Of a stretch of DNA of 64,000 nt, positions 8,983-17,278 are shown in pieces. Both the position numbers and the translations under genes were made by a program. The stretch spans positions 1 to 64,000 of the forward strand of contig NZ_VCEK01000007.1 of NCBI RefSeq assembly GCF_005862235.1, read 5' to 3'. This DNA comes from Saccharomonospora piscinae. GTDB lineage: Bacteria; Actinomycetota; Actinomycetes; Mycobacteriales; Pseudonocardiaceae. The notes below the pieces were generated by a model. It was not told the origin of the DNA. It saw only the letters and a program-made list of their open reading frames with translations, and made no database searches. Each line of letters begins with the position of its first letter. The stretch's first letter is position 1.

Positions 8983-11168
8983 GCATCCCCGACTTCAGTG
9001 ACCTCCCGCTGGGCACCGGTGCGGGCAGCGGCGCGGGACGGCGGGAGTGGGAGGCGGCGGTGCGCGCGGCCACCGGCAAGGACACCGACGCCCTCACCTG
9101 GGAGACCCCCGAGGGCATCGGGGTCAAGCCGCTGTACACGGCGGAGGACCTCGCCGGGCTGGACTTCCTGGAAACCTACCCCGGCATCGCGCCCTACCTG
9201 CGCGGTCCGTATCCCACGATGTACACCACGCGGCCCTGGACCATCCGCCAGTACGCCGGGTTCTCCACCGCGGAGGAGTCGAACGCCTTCTACCGGCGCA
9301 ACCTCGCGGCCGGGCAGAAGGGCCTGTCCGTGGCCTTCGACCTCGCCACCCACCGGGGCTACGACTCCGACCATCCCCGCGTCGCGGGCGACGTCGGCAT
9401 GGCGGGCGTGGCGATCGACTCGATCTACGACATGCGGCAGCTCTTCGACGGCATCCCGCTGGACCGCATGAGCGTGTCGATGACCATGAACGGCGCGGTG
9501 CTGCCGGTGCTGGCGTTGTACGTGGTGGCCGCCGAGGAGCAGGGCGTCGCCCCCGAACAGCTGTCCGGGACCATCCAGAACGACATCCTCAAGGAGTTCA
9601 TGGTCCGCAACACCTACATCTACCCGCCGCAGCCGTCGATGCGGATCATCTCCGACATCTTCGCGCACACGTCGCGGCACATGCCGAAGTTCAACTCCAT
9701 CTCCATCTCCGGCTACCACATGCAGGAGGCCGGAGCCACCGCCGACCTTGAACTGGCCTACACCCTCGCCGACGGCGTGGAGTACCTCCGCGCCGGTCGC
9801 TCCGCCGGGCTGGACATCGACGCCTTCGCGCCCAGGCTGTCGTTCTTCTGGGCCATCGGGATGAACTTCTTCATGGAGGTCGCCAAGCTGCGGGCGGCGA
9901 GGCTGCTGTGGGCCAAGCTCGTGAAGCGGTTCGGGCCGCGCAACGACAAGTCGCTGAGCCTGCGCACCCACTGCCAGACCTCCGGGTGGTCGCTGACCGC
10001 GCAGGACGTCTACAACAACGTGGTGCGCACCTGTGTGGAGGCCATGGCCGCCACCCAGGGGCACACGCAGTCGCTGCACACCAACGCCCTCGACGAGGCG
10101 CTGGCCCTGCCCACCGACACCAGCGCCCGGATCGCCCGCAACACGCAGCTGCTGCTCCAGCAGGAGTCCGGCACCACCCGCGTCATCGACCCGTGGGGCG
10201 GCAGCGCCTACGTCGAGCGCCTGACCCACGAGCTGGCACGGCGGGCGTGGAGCCACCTGGAGGAGGTCGAGAGCGCGGGCGGGATGGCGAAGGCCATCGA
10301 CGCCGGGATACCCAAGCTGCGCATCGAGGAGGCCGCCGCCCGCACGCAGGCCCGCATCGACTCGGGCAGGCAGCCGGTGATCGGGGTCAACAAGTACCGC
10401 GTCGGTGCCGAGGACGACACCGAGCTCGACGTCCTGAAGATCGACAACGCGGGGGTGCGGGCGCAGCAGCTGGAGAAGCTGCGCAGGCTGCGTGCGGAAC
10501 GCGACGACGACGCCACGTGGGACGCGCTGCGCAGGCTCACCGCCGGGGCGGCCAGCGACGGCAACCTGCTCGCGCTGGCCGTCGACGCCGCCAGGGCCAA
10601 GGCCACCGTCGGCGAGATCTCCCAGGCGCTGGAGGCGCTCTGGGGCAGGCACTCCGGGCAGATCCGTACCATCTCGGGCGTGTACCGCGACGAGGTCGGC
10701 AAGTCCGAGGGCGTGACGGCCGCACGCCGCCGTGTCGAGGAGTTCGCCGAGAACGAGGGGCGCAGGCCCCGCATCCTCGTGGCCAAGATGGGCCAGGACG
10801 GACACGACCGGGGCCAGAAGGTGATCGCCACCGCGTTCGCCGACCTCGGCTTCGATGTCGACGTCGGGCCCCTGTTCTCCACCCCCGCCGAGGTCGCGCG
10901 GCAGGCCGTCGAGTCCGACGTCCACGTCGTCGGCGTGTCCTCGCTGGCGGCGGGCCACCTGTCCCTGGTGCCCGCGCTACGGGACGAGCTGGCCGCGCTG
11001 GGCCGCGACGACATCGTCATCGTGTGCGGTGGTGTCATCCCGCCGCAGGACTACGACGCGCTGACGGCCGCGGGGGCAGCGGCGATCTTCGGCCCGGGAA
11101 CGGTGATCGCCGACTCCGCGATCACCCTGCTCGACCGCCTCGACACGCGGCACGCGCCGAAGGCGTAG
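8979..11168 (+). CDS. mutB: Methylmalonyl-CoA mutase large (alpha) subunit, adenosylcobalamin-dependent
   Basis: 729 residues from the ATG at 8979, overlapping the mutA stop (ATGA). The substrate-binding barrel shows [35 protein letters not shown] and [11 protein letters not shown]. The C-terminal cobalamin domain shows [20 protein letters not shown], whose DxHxxG supplies the lower-axial His ligand, plus GVSSLAAGH and [10 protein letters not shown]. It catalyses the radical carbon-skeleton rearrangement of methylmalonyl-CoA/succinyl-CoA in propionate, odd-chain and branched-chain catabolism, or in reverse supplies methylmalonyl-CoA for lipids and polyketides. It is co-transcribed with meaB, three bases downstream. 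Confidence 0.97.
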   Translation: MSIPDFSDLPLGTGAGSGAGRREWEAAVRAATGKDTDALTWETPEGIGVKPLYTAEDLAGLDFLETYPGIAPYLRGPYPTMYTTRPWTIRQYAGFSTAEESNAFYRRNLAAGQKGLSVAFDLATHRGYDSDHPRVAGDVGMAGVAIDSIYDMRQLFDGIPLDRMSVSMTMNGAVLPVLALYVVAAEEQGVAPEQLSGTIQNDILKEFMVRNTYIYPPQPSMRIISDIFAHTSRHMPKFNSISISGYHMQEAGATADLELAYTLADGVEYLRAGRSAGLDIDAFAPRLSFFWAIGMNFFMEVAKLRAARLLWAKLVKRFGPRNDKSLSLRTHCQTSGWSLTAQDVYNNVVRTCVEAMAATQGHTQSLHTNALDEALALPTDTSARIARNTQLLLQQESGTTRVIDPWGGSAYVERLTHELARRAWSHLEEVESAGGMAKAIDAGIPKLRIEEAAARTQARIDSGRQPVIGVNKYRVGAEDDTELDVLKIDNAGVRAQQLEKLRRLRAERDDDATWDALRRLTAGAASDGNLLALAVDAARAKATVGEISQALEALWGRHSGQIRTISGVYRDEVGKSEGVTAARRRVEEFAENEGRRPRILVAKMGQDGHDRGQKVIATAFADLGFDVDVGPLFSTPAEVARQAVESDVHVVGVSSLAAGHLSLVPALRDELAALGRDDIVIVCGGVIPPQDYDALTAAGAAAIFGPGTVIADSAITLLDRLDTRHAPKA

Positions 11169-11170
11169 CC

Positions 11171-12172
11171 GTGGCCCGCGTTCTCGACGTCGCCGAGTAC
11201 ACCCGTGGTGTGCTCGCGGGTGACCGCGCCGTGCTGGCCAGGGCGATCACGCTCGTGGAGTCGCAGCGCTCCGATCACCGCGAGCTGGCGCAACGGCTGC
11301 TCGTCGACCTGCTGCCCCGCGCGGGCGGCGCCGTGCGGGTCGGCATCACCGGCGTTCCCGGCGTCGGCAAGTCCACCTTCATCGACCAGCTCGGCACCCA
11401 GCTCACCACCGCGGGCCACCGCGTCGCCGTGCTGGCCGTGGACCCGTCGTCCACCCGCACCGGCGGCAGCATCCTCGGGGACAAGACCCGCATGGCCCGG
11501 CTCGCCGTCGACCCCGCCGCGTTCGTCCGCCCGTCGCCCACGTCGGGCACGCTCGGCGGTGTCGCGCGAGCCACCCGCGAGACCATCGTGCTCATGGAGG
11601 CGGCGGGCTACGACGTGGTGCTGGTCGAGACCGTCGGCGTCGGCCAGTCGGAGGTCACCGTCGCGGAGATGGTCGACTCGTTCCTGTTCCTCACCCTCGC
11701 CCGCACCGGCGACCAGCTGCAGGGCATCAAGAAGGGCGTGCTCGAACTCGCCGACGTCATCGCCGTCAACAAGGCCGACGGTGACCACGAGCGCGAGGCG
11801 CGGGCGGCGGCGAGGGAACTGTCCGGAGCGTTGCGGATGCTCTACGGACCCGACGCGGCGTGGACGCCGCCCGTGCTGACGTGCAGCGGGCTGACCGGCG
11901 CCGGGCTCGACAGCGTGTGGCAGCAGCTCGAACGGCACCGGCGGCAGCAGGTCGAGACCGGGGAGCTGGAACACCGCCGTGGGCGGCAGCAGGTGGAGTG
12001 GACCTGGGCCATGGTGCGGGACCAGTTGCTCGACCGCCTCGCCGCGGACCCCGCCGTGCGCGAGATCGTCGACGACGTCGAGCGCGAGGTGCGCGAGGGG
12101 CGCAGCACCCCGACGCTGGCCGCGGGACGCATCCTGCGGGCGTTCGGCGCCGAGCCCCCGCGTGGCGGCTGA
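11171..12172 (+). CDS. meaB: Methylmalonyl-CoA mutase-associated GTPase MeaB
   Basis: 333 residues from the GTG at 11171, two bases after the mutB stop; longer upstream frame is mutB-overlapping noise. It is a G3E P-loop GTPase: Walker [11 protein letters not shown] (about residues 60-69), a switch region [31 protein letters not shown] as Walker B/G3, and NKADGD as NKxD. MeaB/ArgK proteins guard the B12 mutase, gating cofactor loading and ejecting inactivated cobalamin. The C-terminal helix region (about 260-333) is the dimerisation arm. Order mutA-mutB-meaB is the common actinobacterial operon. Confidence 0.96.
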   Translation: MARVLDVAEYTRGVLAGDRAVLARAITLVESQRSDHRELAQRLLVDLLPRAGGAVRVGITGVPGVGKSTFIDQLGTQLTTAGHRVAVLAVDPSSTRTGGSILGDKTRMARLAVDPAAFVRPSPTSGTLGGVARATRETIVLMEAAGYDVVLVETVGVGQSEVTVAEMVDSFLFLTLARTGDQLQGIKKGVLELADVIAVNKADGDHEREARAAARELSGALRMLYGPDAAWTPPVLTCSGLTGAGLDSVWQQLERHRRQQVETGELEHRRGRQQVEWTWAMVRDQLLDRLAADPAVREIVDDVEREVREGRSTPTLAAGRILRAFGAEPPRGG

Positions 12173-12205
12173 CGCGGACCCGCCTCAACGGGCACACTGT
12201 GCGGC

Positions 12206-12523
12206 GTGCGTGTTCTGGCCGTTCTGCTGAGTGTGCTCACCGTCCTGCTCGTCGTCCCCACCGCCGCTGCCGGCGCTGCCAGCGCTGCCGCCGTACCGGC
12301 CGCCGCTGCTGGCGCGCAGCCCGTGCCCGTGCTGGCACAGGACGACACGACCGGGGAGACCGGCACGCCGTCGTCCACCGAAGAGGGACCCGAACTCGAC
12401 CCGCAAACCGAGGCCGAGGCCGCGAAGAACCAAAGCAAGATCGTGGTCGGGGTGATCGCGGCGGTGCTGCTCGGGCTGGTGCTGTGGGGCCGTTACGTCC
12501 GCAAGAAGAACGCCAACGGTTAG
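12206..12523 (+). CDS. Small membrane/secreted protein of unknown function
   Basis: 105 residues from a GTG at 12206. The N-terminus MRVLAVLLSVLTVLLVVPTAAAGAASA is a Sec signal peptide or anchor. An acidic, Ser/Thr/Glu-rich 45-residue external stretch follows (DDTTGETGTPSSTEEGPELD). A C-terminal helix IVVGVIAAVLLGLVLWGRYV ends in RKKNANG. That layout suggests an exported protein tethered by its C-terminus; there is no LPxTG sorting signal. It lies 33 bases after meaB on the same strand and could be the operon tail. I do not recognise a family. Confidence 0.65.
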   Translation: MRVLAVLLSVLTVLLVVPTAAAGAASAAAVPAAAAGAQPVPVLAQDDTTGETGTPSSTEEGPELDPQTEAEAAKNQSKIVVGVIAAVLLGLVLWGRYVRKKNANG

Positions 12524-12727
12524 CGCGGTCAGCGCGGAGTACAGCGTGACCGAACGATGCGTCACCGTTTAGCGCAAACGGGCTACCTTCTGTCTCTCCA
12601 TTAGGACATCCGGGTTACGCCTACGCTGGTTGGTGTCAGACTGAGAGCAAATGCGGACGGCAATGATCTACCAGCGGACGACAGAGGTGTGTAACACCGC
12701 CGCGCTGGTTGCGTGCGGAGGTGCGGC
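12524..12727. other. 204-bp intergenic region upstream of the M20 gene
   Basis: It presumably holds the promoter of the M20 amidohydrolase. A weak dyad GTGAC-N10-GTCAC lies at 12546-12565, and the word CGCTGGTTG occurs twice (near 12628 and 12703). No RNA gene or terminator with a T tract is evident. Confidence 0.35.
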
Positions 12728-14005
12728 GTGACCGTTCTCGACTCGCGACCCGAGCTGCCGGGTGAATCCGACCCGGCTGCGACGGCCGAAGCCCTGCTGG
12801 CCTCGTCGGGCGTGGCCACCATCGGTGATGTGGGACAGGGACGCGGACCCGGCTGGCTCGACGCCTGGCTGGCCGACCATGCGGGCGACGTCGTGTCGTG
12901 GCGTCGGCACATCCACGCCCACCCGGAGCTCGCGCGGCGTGAGTACGGCACGACCGAGCTCGTCACCCGACTGCTCTCGTCGGCCGGGCTGCGGCCGACG
13001 GTGCTGCCCGGCGGCACCGGGGTCGTGTGCGACGTCGGGAGCGGGCCGCGCTGCGTCGCCCTGCGAGCCGACCTGGACGCGCTGCCCCTCACCGAGGCCA
13101 CGGGACTGCCCTTCGCGTCGACCGTGGACGGCGTGGCCCACGCCTGCGGTCACGACGTGCACACGGCCGTGCTGCTCGGGGCGGGCCTCGCGCTGGCCGC
13201 CGCCGACGAGCTTCCCGGCCGGGTGCGGTTGATCTTCCAGCCCGCCGAGGAGGTCATGCCCGGCGGCGCGCTCGACGCCATCGACGCGGGCGTGCTCGAC
13301 GGGGTGGAGCGCATCTTCGGCCTGCACTGCGACCCGCGCCTTCCGGTCGGGACCCTGGGCACGCGGCTGGGCGCGCTGACCTCGGCCGCCGACCTCGTCG
13401 AGCTGACGCTGACCTCGCCGGGTGGACACACCTCCCGGCCGCATCTGACCGCCGACCTCGTCCACGCACTCGGCACCGTGATCACGTCACTGCCCGCCGT
13501 GCTGTCGCGGCGGGTGGACCCCCGCTCGGGCACGGTGCTCGTCTGGGGCGCCGTGCACGCGGGCGAGGCCGCCAACGCCGTGCCGCAGGAGGGCACCCTG
13601 CGCGGCACCCTGCGCACCGCCGACCACGAGACCTGGACGACGTTGGAGCCGCTCGTGGAGTCGTCGGTGCGGGCGTTGCTGGCGCCCACCGGCGTTGGCT
13701 ACGAGCTGAACTACCGGCGCGGTGTGCCGCCCGTGGTCAGCGAGCAGGAGAGCACCGTTCTGTTGCGTGCCGGCGTGGAGGCCGCGCTGGGCGCCGAGGC
13801 GCTGGCCGGGACCGAGCAGTCGTCCGGTGGCGAGGACTTCGGCTGGTACCTGGAACACGTGCCGGGCGCCTTCGCGAGGCTCGGGGTGTGGTCGGGCGAG
13901 GGGAAGTTGCGTGACCTCCACCAGCCGACCTTCGAGGCCGACGAGCGAGCCCTACTCTCCGGCATCCGGGTGATGGTCCACACGGCGCTGTCCAGCCTGG
14001 TGTGA
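12728..14005 (+). CDS. M20 family metallopeptidase / amidohydrolase (AmiA/AmiB-like)
   Basis: 425 residues from the GTG at 12728, picked because GGAGG lies 6 bases upstream; an in-frame GTG at 12713 lacks this. The N-terminal ~55 residues are non-conserved. The M20D amidohydrolase signatures follow: IHAHPELARREYGTT, ALRADLDALPL, ACGHDVHTA (metal-binding Cys/His/Asp), FQPAEEVMPGG (catalytic Glu pair), GLHCDPRLP and a late SSGGEDFGWYL. The family hydrolyses N-acyl amino acids or amide conjugates; the substrate is unknown here. M. tuberculosis carries two related genes (amiA1, amiB1) next to deoD-pmmB and lpdA (recalled), so this is the syntenic counterpart reduced to one copy. A 21-bp repeat array begins 9 bases after its stop. 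Confidence 0.9.
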   Translation: MTVLDSRPELPGESDPAATAEALLASSGVATIGDVGQGRGPGWLDAWLADHAGDVVSWRRHIHAHPELARREYGTTELVTRLLSSAGLRPTVLPGGTGVVCDVGSGPRCVALRADLDALPLTEATGLPFASTVDGVAHACGHDVHTAVLLGAGLALAAADELPGRVRLIFQPAEEVMPGGALDAIDAGVLDGVERIFGLHCDPRLPVGTLGTRLGALTSAADLVELTLTSPGGHTSRPHLTADLVHALGTVITSLPAVLSRRVDPRSGTVLVWGAVHAGEAANAVPQEGTLRGTLRTADHETWTTLEPLVESSVRALLAPTGVGYELNYRRGVPPVVSEQESTVLLRAGVEAALGAEALAGTEQSSGGEDFGWYLEHVPGAFARLGVWSGEGKLRDLHQPTFEADERALLSGIRVMVHTALSSLV

Positions 14006-14013
14006 ACGACACC

Positions 14014-14102
14014 GTGTCCGCAGCCTGGGTAGCCGTGTCCGCAGGCTGCGTAGCCGTGTCCGCACCGTGCGAGGCGGACACGGCTACGGGAACTGCGGAC
14101 AC
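14014..14102. repeat. 21-bp repeat array with a 15-bp inverted stem, after the M20 gene
   Basis: Two 21-bp units run in the reverse orientation (14014-14034, 14035-14055; GTGTCCGCAG...GTAGCC), then a half unit, then one unit in forward orientation (14081-14101, CGGCTACGGGAACTGCGG...). The opposed units form a perfect 15-bp stem, 14049-14063 with 14074-14088, around a 10-base loop, directly downstream of the M20 stop. There is no T tract. The same unit recurs at 15081-15232 and 51373-51440. Confidence 0.85.
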
Positions 14103-14103
14103 G

Positions 14104-14144
14104 AGTTATCCACAGGTTGGCTAGTTATCCACAGGTTGTGCACA
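14104..14144. promoter_or_regulatory. Cluster of DnaA-box-like sequences
   Basis: The word AGTTATCCACAGGTTG occurs twice with a 19-base period (14104-14119 and 14123-14138). Each copy holds a perfect TTATCCACA DnaA box (14106-14114, 14125-14133). A third, weaker TTGTGCACA follows at 14136-14144. They lie 40-80 bases upstream of the DUF559 gene start, so they could act in replication-linked control of that promoter or as DnaA-titrating sites. Confidence 0.55.
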
Positions 14145-14184
14145 GGCGGTGGCGCGACCACCCGGACGTCGTCAACCTGAGGGA

Positions 14185-15078
14185 ATGCGGCAGAACTGGG
14201 GAGTACGCGGCGCCCTGCGGCGGCGTGACGCGGCGGCTGTACTGGGCGAACACGGGCTGCGCGTGGCCCTGCGAAGCGGGGCGCTGACGCAACCCTGGCG
14301 GGGTGTCGTCGTGCCCTCGGTCGAGTGGGGTGAGCTTCGGACGCGGGTGTCGGCAGCCGTGCTGTTCGTCGGCAGGCCGGTGGTGGTGTCCGGGCCGACC
14401 GCACTGGCCCTGTACGGCTGCGACGCCGTGTCGGAGGTCGGACCGGTGCACGTGACGGTGCCGTACTCGCGGTCGGCGCGCCCGCGGCCGGGTCTGGTGA
14501 TGCATCAGAACCGGTTCGACCCCGCCGACGTCGTCGAACTCGAAGGGCTTCCCGTGTTCCCGCTGGAGGACGCGCTGGCGGAGTACCTGTGCGGCCGGGA
14601 CACCCGGCGCGCGTTCGGCTGCCTGGACCAGGCGCTGGCACAGCTGTCAGGGCAGGCGCGGGAGGCGTTGCGCGACGCGGTGCGGGAGCGGCTCACCCTC
14701 CGCGACGACCCTCGGGGCGTGGGGCGGGCGCGCATGCTGGCCGACCTCGCCACGGGCCGCGCGGAGTCACCACCCGAGAGCTCGCTGCTGTTGCTCGTGG
14801 TCGAGGCCGGGCTGCCGGTCCCGACGGCGCAGTACCCGGTTCACACCATCGACGGACGGCTGCTGTACGTGCTCGACCTGGCGTGGGAGTACTGGCGGAT
14901 CGCGCTGGAGTACGACGGCTACGCGGCTCACGAGCAGCGCGGCGAGCGCGACGCCGAGCGTGATCGTCGCCTGGCCGCGCGAGGTTGGCTCACCATCCGT
15001 GCCACGACCGAGGACCTGCGGGACCCGGCCCGGCTGCTGGCCGAGTTGCGAGAGGCGTTCGCCGAACGGTCACGCTGA
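14185..15078 (+). CDS. DUF559 (Vsr-like endonuclease fold) protein with N-terminal AbiEi-like region
   Basis: 297 residues from the ATG at 14185, with GAGGGA just upstream. The N-terminal half has WGVRGALRRRDAAAVLG, LRSGALTQPWRGVVVP and SGPTALALYGCD, resembling the winged-helix/AbiEi-type antitoxin region seen in many actinobacterial DUF559 proteins. The C-terminal ~100 residues hold the DUF559/very-short-patch-repair-like motif: ALEYDGYAAHEQRGERDAERDR with GWLTIRATTEDL (catalytic-like E, D and the R-x-x-x-L-x-x-x-GW core). Such proteins are multicopy in actinobacteria; nuclease activity is unproven. It is flanked by the two closely spaced 21-bp repeat arrays and preceded by DnaA-box-like sites. 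Confidence 0.75.
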   Translation: MRQNWGVRGALRRRDAAAVLGEHGLRVALRSGALTQPWRGVVVPSVEWGELRTRVSAAVLFVGRPVVVSGPTALALYGCDAVSEVGPVHVTVPYSRSARPRPGLVMHQNRFDPADVVELEGLPVFPLEDALAEYLCGRDTRRAFGCLDQALAQLSGQAREALRDAVRERLTLRDDPRGVGRARMLADLATGRAESPPESSLLLLVVEAGLPVPTAQYPVHTIDGRLLYVLDLAWEYWRIALEYDGYAAHEQRGERDAERDRRLAARGWLTIRATTEDLRDPARLLAELREAFAERSR

Positions 15079-15080
15079 CC

Positions 15081-15232
15081 CGGCTACGGGAGCTGCGGAT
15101 TCGGCTACGCGAGCTGCGGACCCGGCTACGCGAGCTGCGGACACGGCTACGCAGGCTGCGGACACGGCTACGCGAGCTGCGGATTCGGCTACGGGAGCTG
15201 CGGACTCGGCTACGCAGGCTGCGGACACGGCG
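15081..15232. repeat. Array of seven 21-bp tandem repeats plus a partial unit
   Basis: Seven consecutive 21-bp units start at 15081, 15102, 15123, 15144, 15165, 15186 and 15207. Each begins CGGCTACG and contains CTGCGGA, with variation mainly at positions 9-12 and 20-21; a partial CGGCG runs into the next stop codon. The array exactly fills the gap between the convergent DUF559 and GGCT-like genes, starting two bases after the first stop and abutting the stop of the second. There are no spacers, so it is not CRISPR. Confidence 0.95.
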
Positions 15233-15685
15233 TCAGGGGCCCAGGCGTTTGCACGGGCGGGTGCGTAGGTCGTCGACGTAGTCCGCCGGGGCGCCCGCCG
15301 CCTCGGCGGCGTCGGCGAGCACACCGAGGTAGCGCGCGGAGGGCAGCCCACCCTCGTAGGCGTCGAGTACGTACAGCCAGGCCAGCGCCGAGCCCTCCAT
15401 GGTCTGCACCCGTAACCTGATCTTGGTGTGGAGCCCGAGCTCACCGCCCTCCCACTGGTCGAGCCGCGACTCGTCCAATGGGATGACGTCGTACAGAACC
15501 ACGAACACCCGGGAGCCCGGGTCCTCGACGATGGTGGCGAGAGCTCCCTCCCAGTTGAGATCCTCACCGCCGAAGGTGAGTCGCCAGCCTTCCAGCCAGC
15601 CCGTGCCCGCCATCGGCGAGTGCGGGGCTCGCTCCGTCATCTGGGAGGGATCCATGTTGGACCCGTACGCGGCATAGAGGGGCAC
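15233..15685 (-). CDS. Gamma-glutamylcyclotransferase-like protein
   Basis: 150 residues from a GTG at 15683-15685. The N-terminus MPLYAAYGSNMDPSQM carries the GGCT/AIG2 YGSN phosphate-like loop, and the conserved acidic residue region (LDQWEGGE, about 88-95) follows. The fold cyclises gamma-glutamyl amines to 5-oxoproline, but actinobacterial members of this subgroup have no assigned substrate. It is the counterpart of M. tuberculosis Rv3304, which lies between lpdA and amiA1 (recalled synteny). It is divergent from lpdA and ends inside the 21-bp repeat array. Confidence 0.8.
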   Translation of the reverse strand: MPLYAAYGSNMDPSQMTERAPHSPMAGTGWLEGWRLTFGGEDLNWEGALATIVEDPGSRVFVVLYDVIPLDESRLDQWEGGELGLHTKIRLRVQTMEGSALAWLYVLDAYEGGLPSARYLGVLADAAEAAGAPADYVDDLRTRPCKRLGP

Positions 15686-15784
15686 GGTCCCAGGGTAGCG
15701 ACCACAGCGTCACCCGAGCGGATGCACTCCGCGTGTCCCCACATACAGTTGAGCGGCAGCGCCGTGACGAGGAGGGACTGAAAG

Positions 15785-17185
15785 TTGACCAAGATCGTGA
15801 TCATGGGCGGCGGACCCGCCGGCTACGAGGCGGCCCTGGTCGCGGCGCAACACGACGCCGACGTCACCGTGGTGGAGCGGGACGGCCTCGGCGGCGCCTG
15901 CGTGCTGTACGACTGTGTGCCCTCGAAGACCTACATCGCGTCGTCGGGTGCCCGTGCGAGCGTGCAGGGCTTCGGTGAGCTGGGCATTCACGTGGACGAG
16001 CCGAGGGTGGACCTGCCGTCCGTCCACGGGCGGGTGCGGGGGCTGGCGCTCGCGCAGTCCGCGGACATCCGGGCGAGGGTTCAGCGGGAGGGGGTTCGCG
16101 TGGTCAGCGGTACCGCGCGGTTCCGCGACAGCGAGCCCGGCCTGGCCACGCACCGGATCGGCGTGACCCACCCGGAGACGGGTGAGGAGGAGATCCTCGA
16201 TGCCGACGTGGTGCTGGTGGCCACGGGTGCGACGCCCCGGGTACTGCCGGGCGCCGTGCCGGACGGCGAGCGCGTTCTCGACTGGCGGCAGCTGTACGGC
16301 CTGCCGACGCTGCCGGACCACCTCGTGGTGGTGGGCTCGGGTGTCACGGGCGCGGAGTTCGCCTCGGCCTACACCGAGATGGGCGTCAAGGTGACGGTCG
16401 TGTCGAGCCGGGACCGGGTGCTGCCGCACGAGGACGCCGACGCGGCCGCGGTGCTGGAGGAGGTCTTCTCGAAGCGGGGCACCACCGTGGTCAAGCACGC
16501 CAGGGCCGACCGCGTGGAGCGCACCGCCGACGGCGTGGTGGTGCATCTCACCGACGGCAGGCGGATCGAGGGCAGCCACGCGCTGATGACGGTGGGGTCG
16601 GTACCCAACACCGATGACATCGGTCTCGACCGCGTGGGCCTGGAGCCGGGCCCGGGCGGCTTCGTCGGGGTCGACCGGGTGTCACGCACGAGTGCTCCCG
16701 GGGTGTACGCGGCCGGCGACTGCACGGGCGTGCTCATGCTGGCCTCGGTGGCGAGCATGCAGGGCCGGATCGCCATGTGGCACGCCCTCGGCGAGGGCGT
16801 GGCGCCGATCCGGTTGCGCACGGTGGCCGCGAACGTGTTCACCCATCCGGAGATCGCCACGGTGGGGGTCAGCCAGCAGGCCATCGACTCGGGCGAGGTG
16901 CCCGCCCGCACGATCATGCTGCCGCTGTCCACGAACGCGCGCGCGAAGATGGAGGGGGTGCGGCACGGCTTCGTGAAGCTGTTCTGCAGGCCGGCCACGG
17001 GTGTCGTGGTCGGGGGCGTCGTGGTGGCACCCAACGCGGGCGAGCTGGTACTGCCGATCGCGCTGGCCGTGCAGAACCAGCTGACGGTCGACAACCTCGC
17101 GCTCACCTTCTCGGTGTATCCGTCGCTGTCCGGCTCGATCACCGAGGCGGGGCGCCAGCTGATGCGGCACGACGACCTGGACTGA
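15785..17185 (+). CDS. lpdA: LpdA-type NAD(P)H-quinone dehydrogenase (flavoprotein disulfide reductase family)
   Basis: 466 residues from a TTG at 15785, supported by GAGGAGGGACTGAAAG upstream. FAD-binding GGGPAGYEAA lies at the N-terminus; the second dinucleotide fold is VVVGSGVTGAEFASAY; the FAD closing motif is APGVYAAGDCTG. The redox segment GGACVLYDCVPSK has both cysteines in CxxxxC spacing. The C-terminal His-Glu acid pair of lipoamide dehydrogenases is absent (SVYPSLSGSITEA replaces HPTxSE). M. tuberculosis LpdA (Rv3303c) lacks one Cys and the His-Glu pair and reduces quinones (published, recalled). Here a quinone reductase role is likely, but the intact Cys pair makes disulfide chemistry possible. 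It lies before VOC and glp genes, as lpdA-glpD2 in mycobacteria. Confidence 0.88.
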   Translation: MTKIVIMGGGPAGYEAALVAAQHDADVTVVERDGLGGACVLYDCVPSKTYIASSGARASVQGFGELGIHVDEPRVDLPSVHGRVRGLALAQSADIRARVQREGVRVVSGTARFRDSEPGLATHRIGVTHPETGEEEILDADVVLVATGATPRVLPGAVPDGERVLDWRQLYGLPTLPDHLVVVGSGVTGAEFASAYTEMGVKVTVVSSRDRVLPHEDADAAAVLEEVFSKRGTTVVKHARADRVERTADGVVVHLTDGRRIEGSHALMTVGSVPNTDDIGLDRVGLEPGPGGFVGVDRVSRTSAPGVYAAGDCTGVLMLASVASMQGRIAMWHALGEGVAPIRLRTVAANVFTHPEIATVGVSQQAIDSGEVPARTIMLPLSTNARAKMEGVRHGFVKLFCRPATGVVVGGVVVAPNAGELVLPIALAVQNQLTVDNLALTFSVYPSLSGSITEAGRQLMRHDDLD

Positions 17186-17278
17186 CGCGCGGGCGAGATC
17201 GGTTCGCGGGCGGTTCGGCCCGGTGTGACACTGGTCGGGTCGGCTTCCTTCGCACGACGGATCTCACGGGAGCGTCCC

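Noticed and set aside
8802..10958. Open minus-strand frame of 718 codons antisense to mutB
   Set aside because: Composition artefact of codon-position GC bias; mutB has complete catalytic and cobalamin motifs.
12546..12565. Dyad GTGAC-N10-GTCAC upstream of the M20 gene as an operator
   Set aside because: Arms are only 5 bp in a GC-rich genome; too weak to call a site by itself.
14104..14144. Chromosomal replication origin
   Set aside because: Only two good DnaA boxes and no dnaA, dnaN, rpmH or AT-rich unwinding element.
15081..15232. CRISPR array
   Set aside because: Units are contiguous with no spacers and are only 21 bp; no cas genes nearby.
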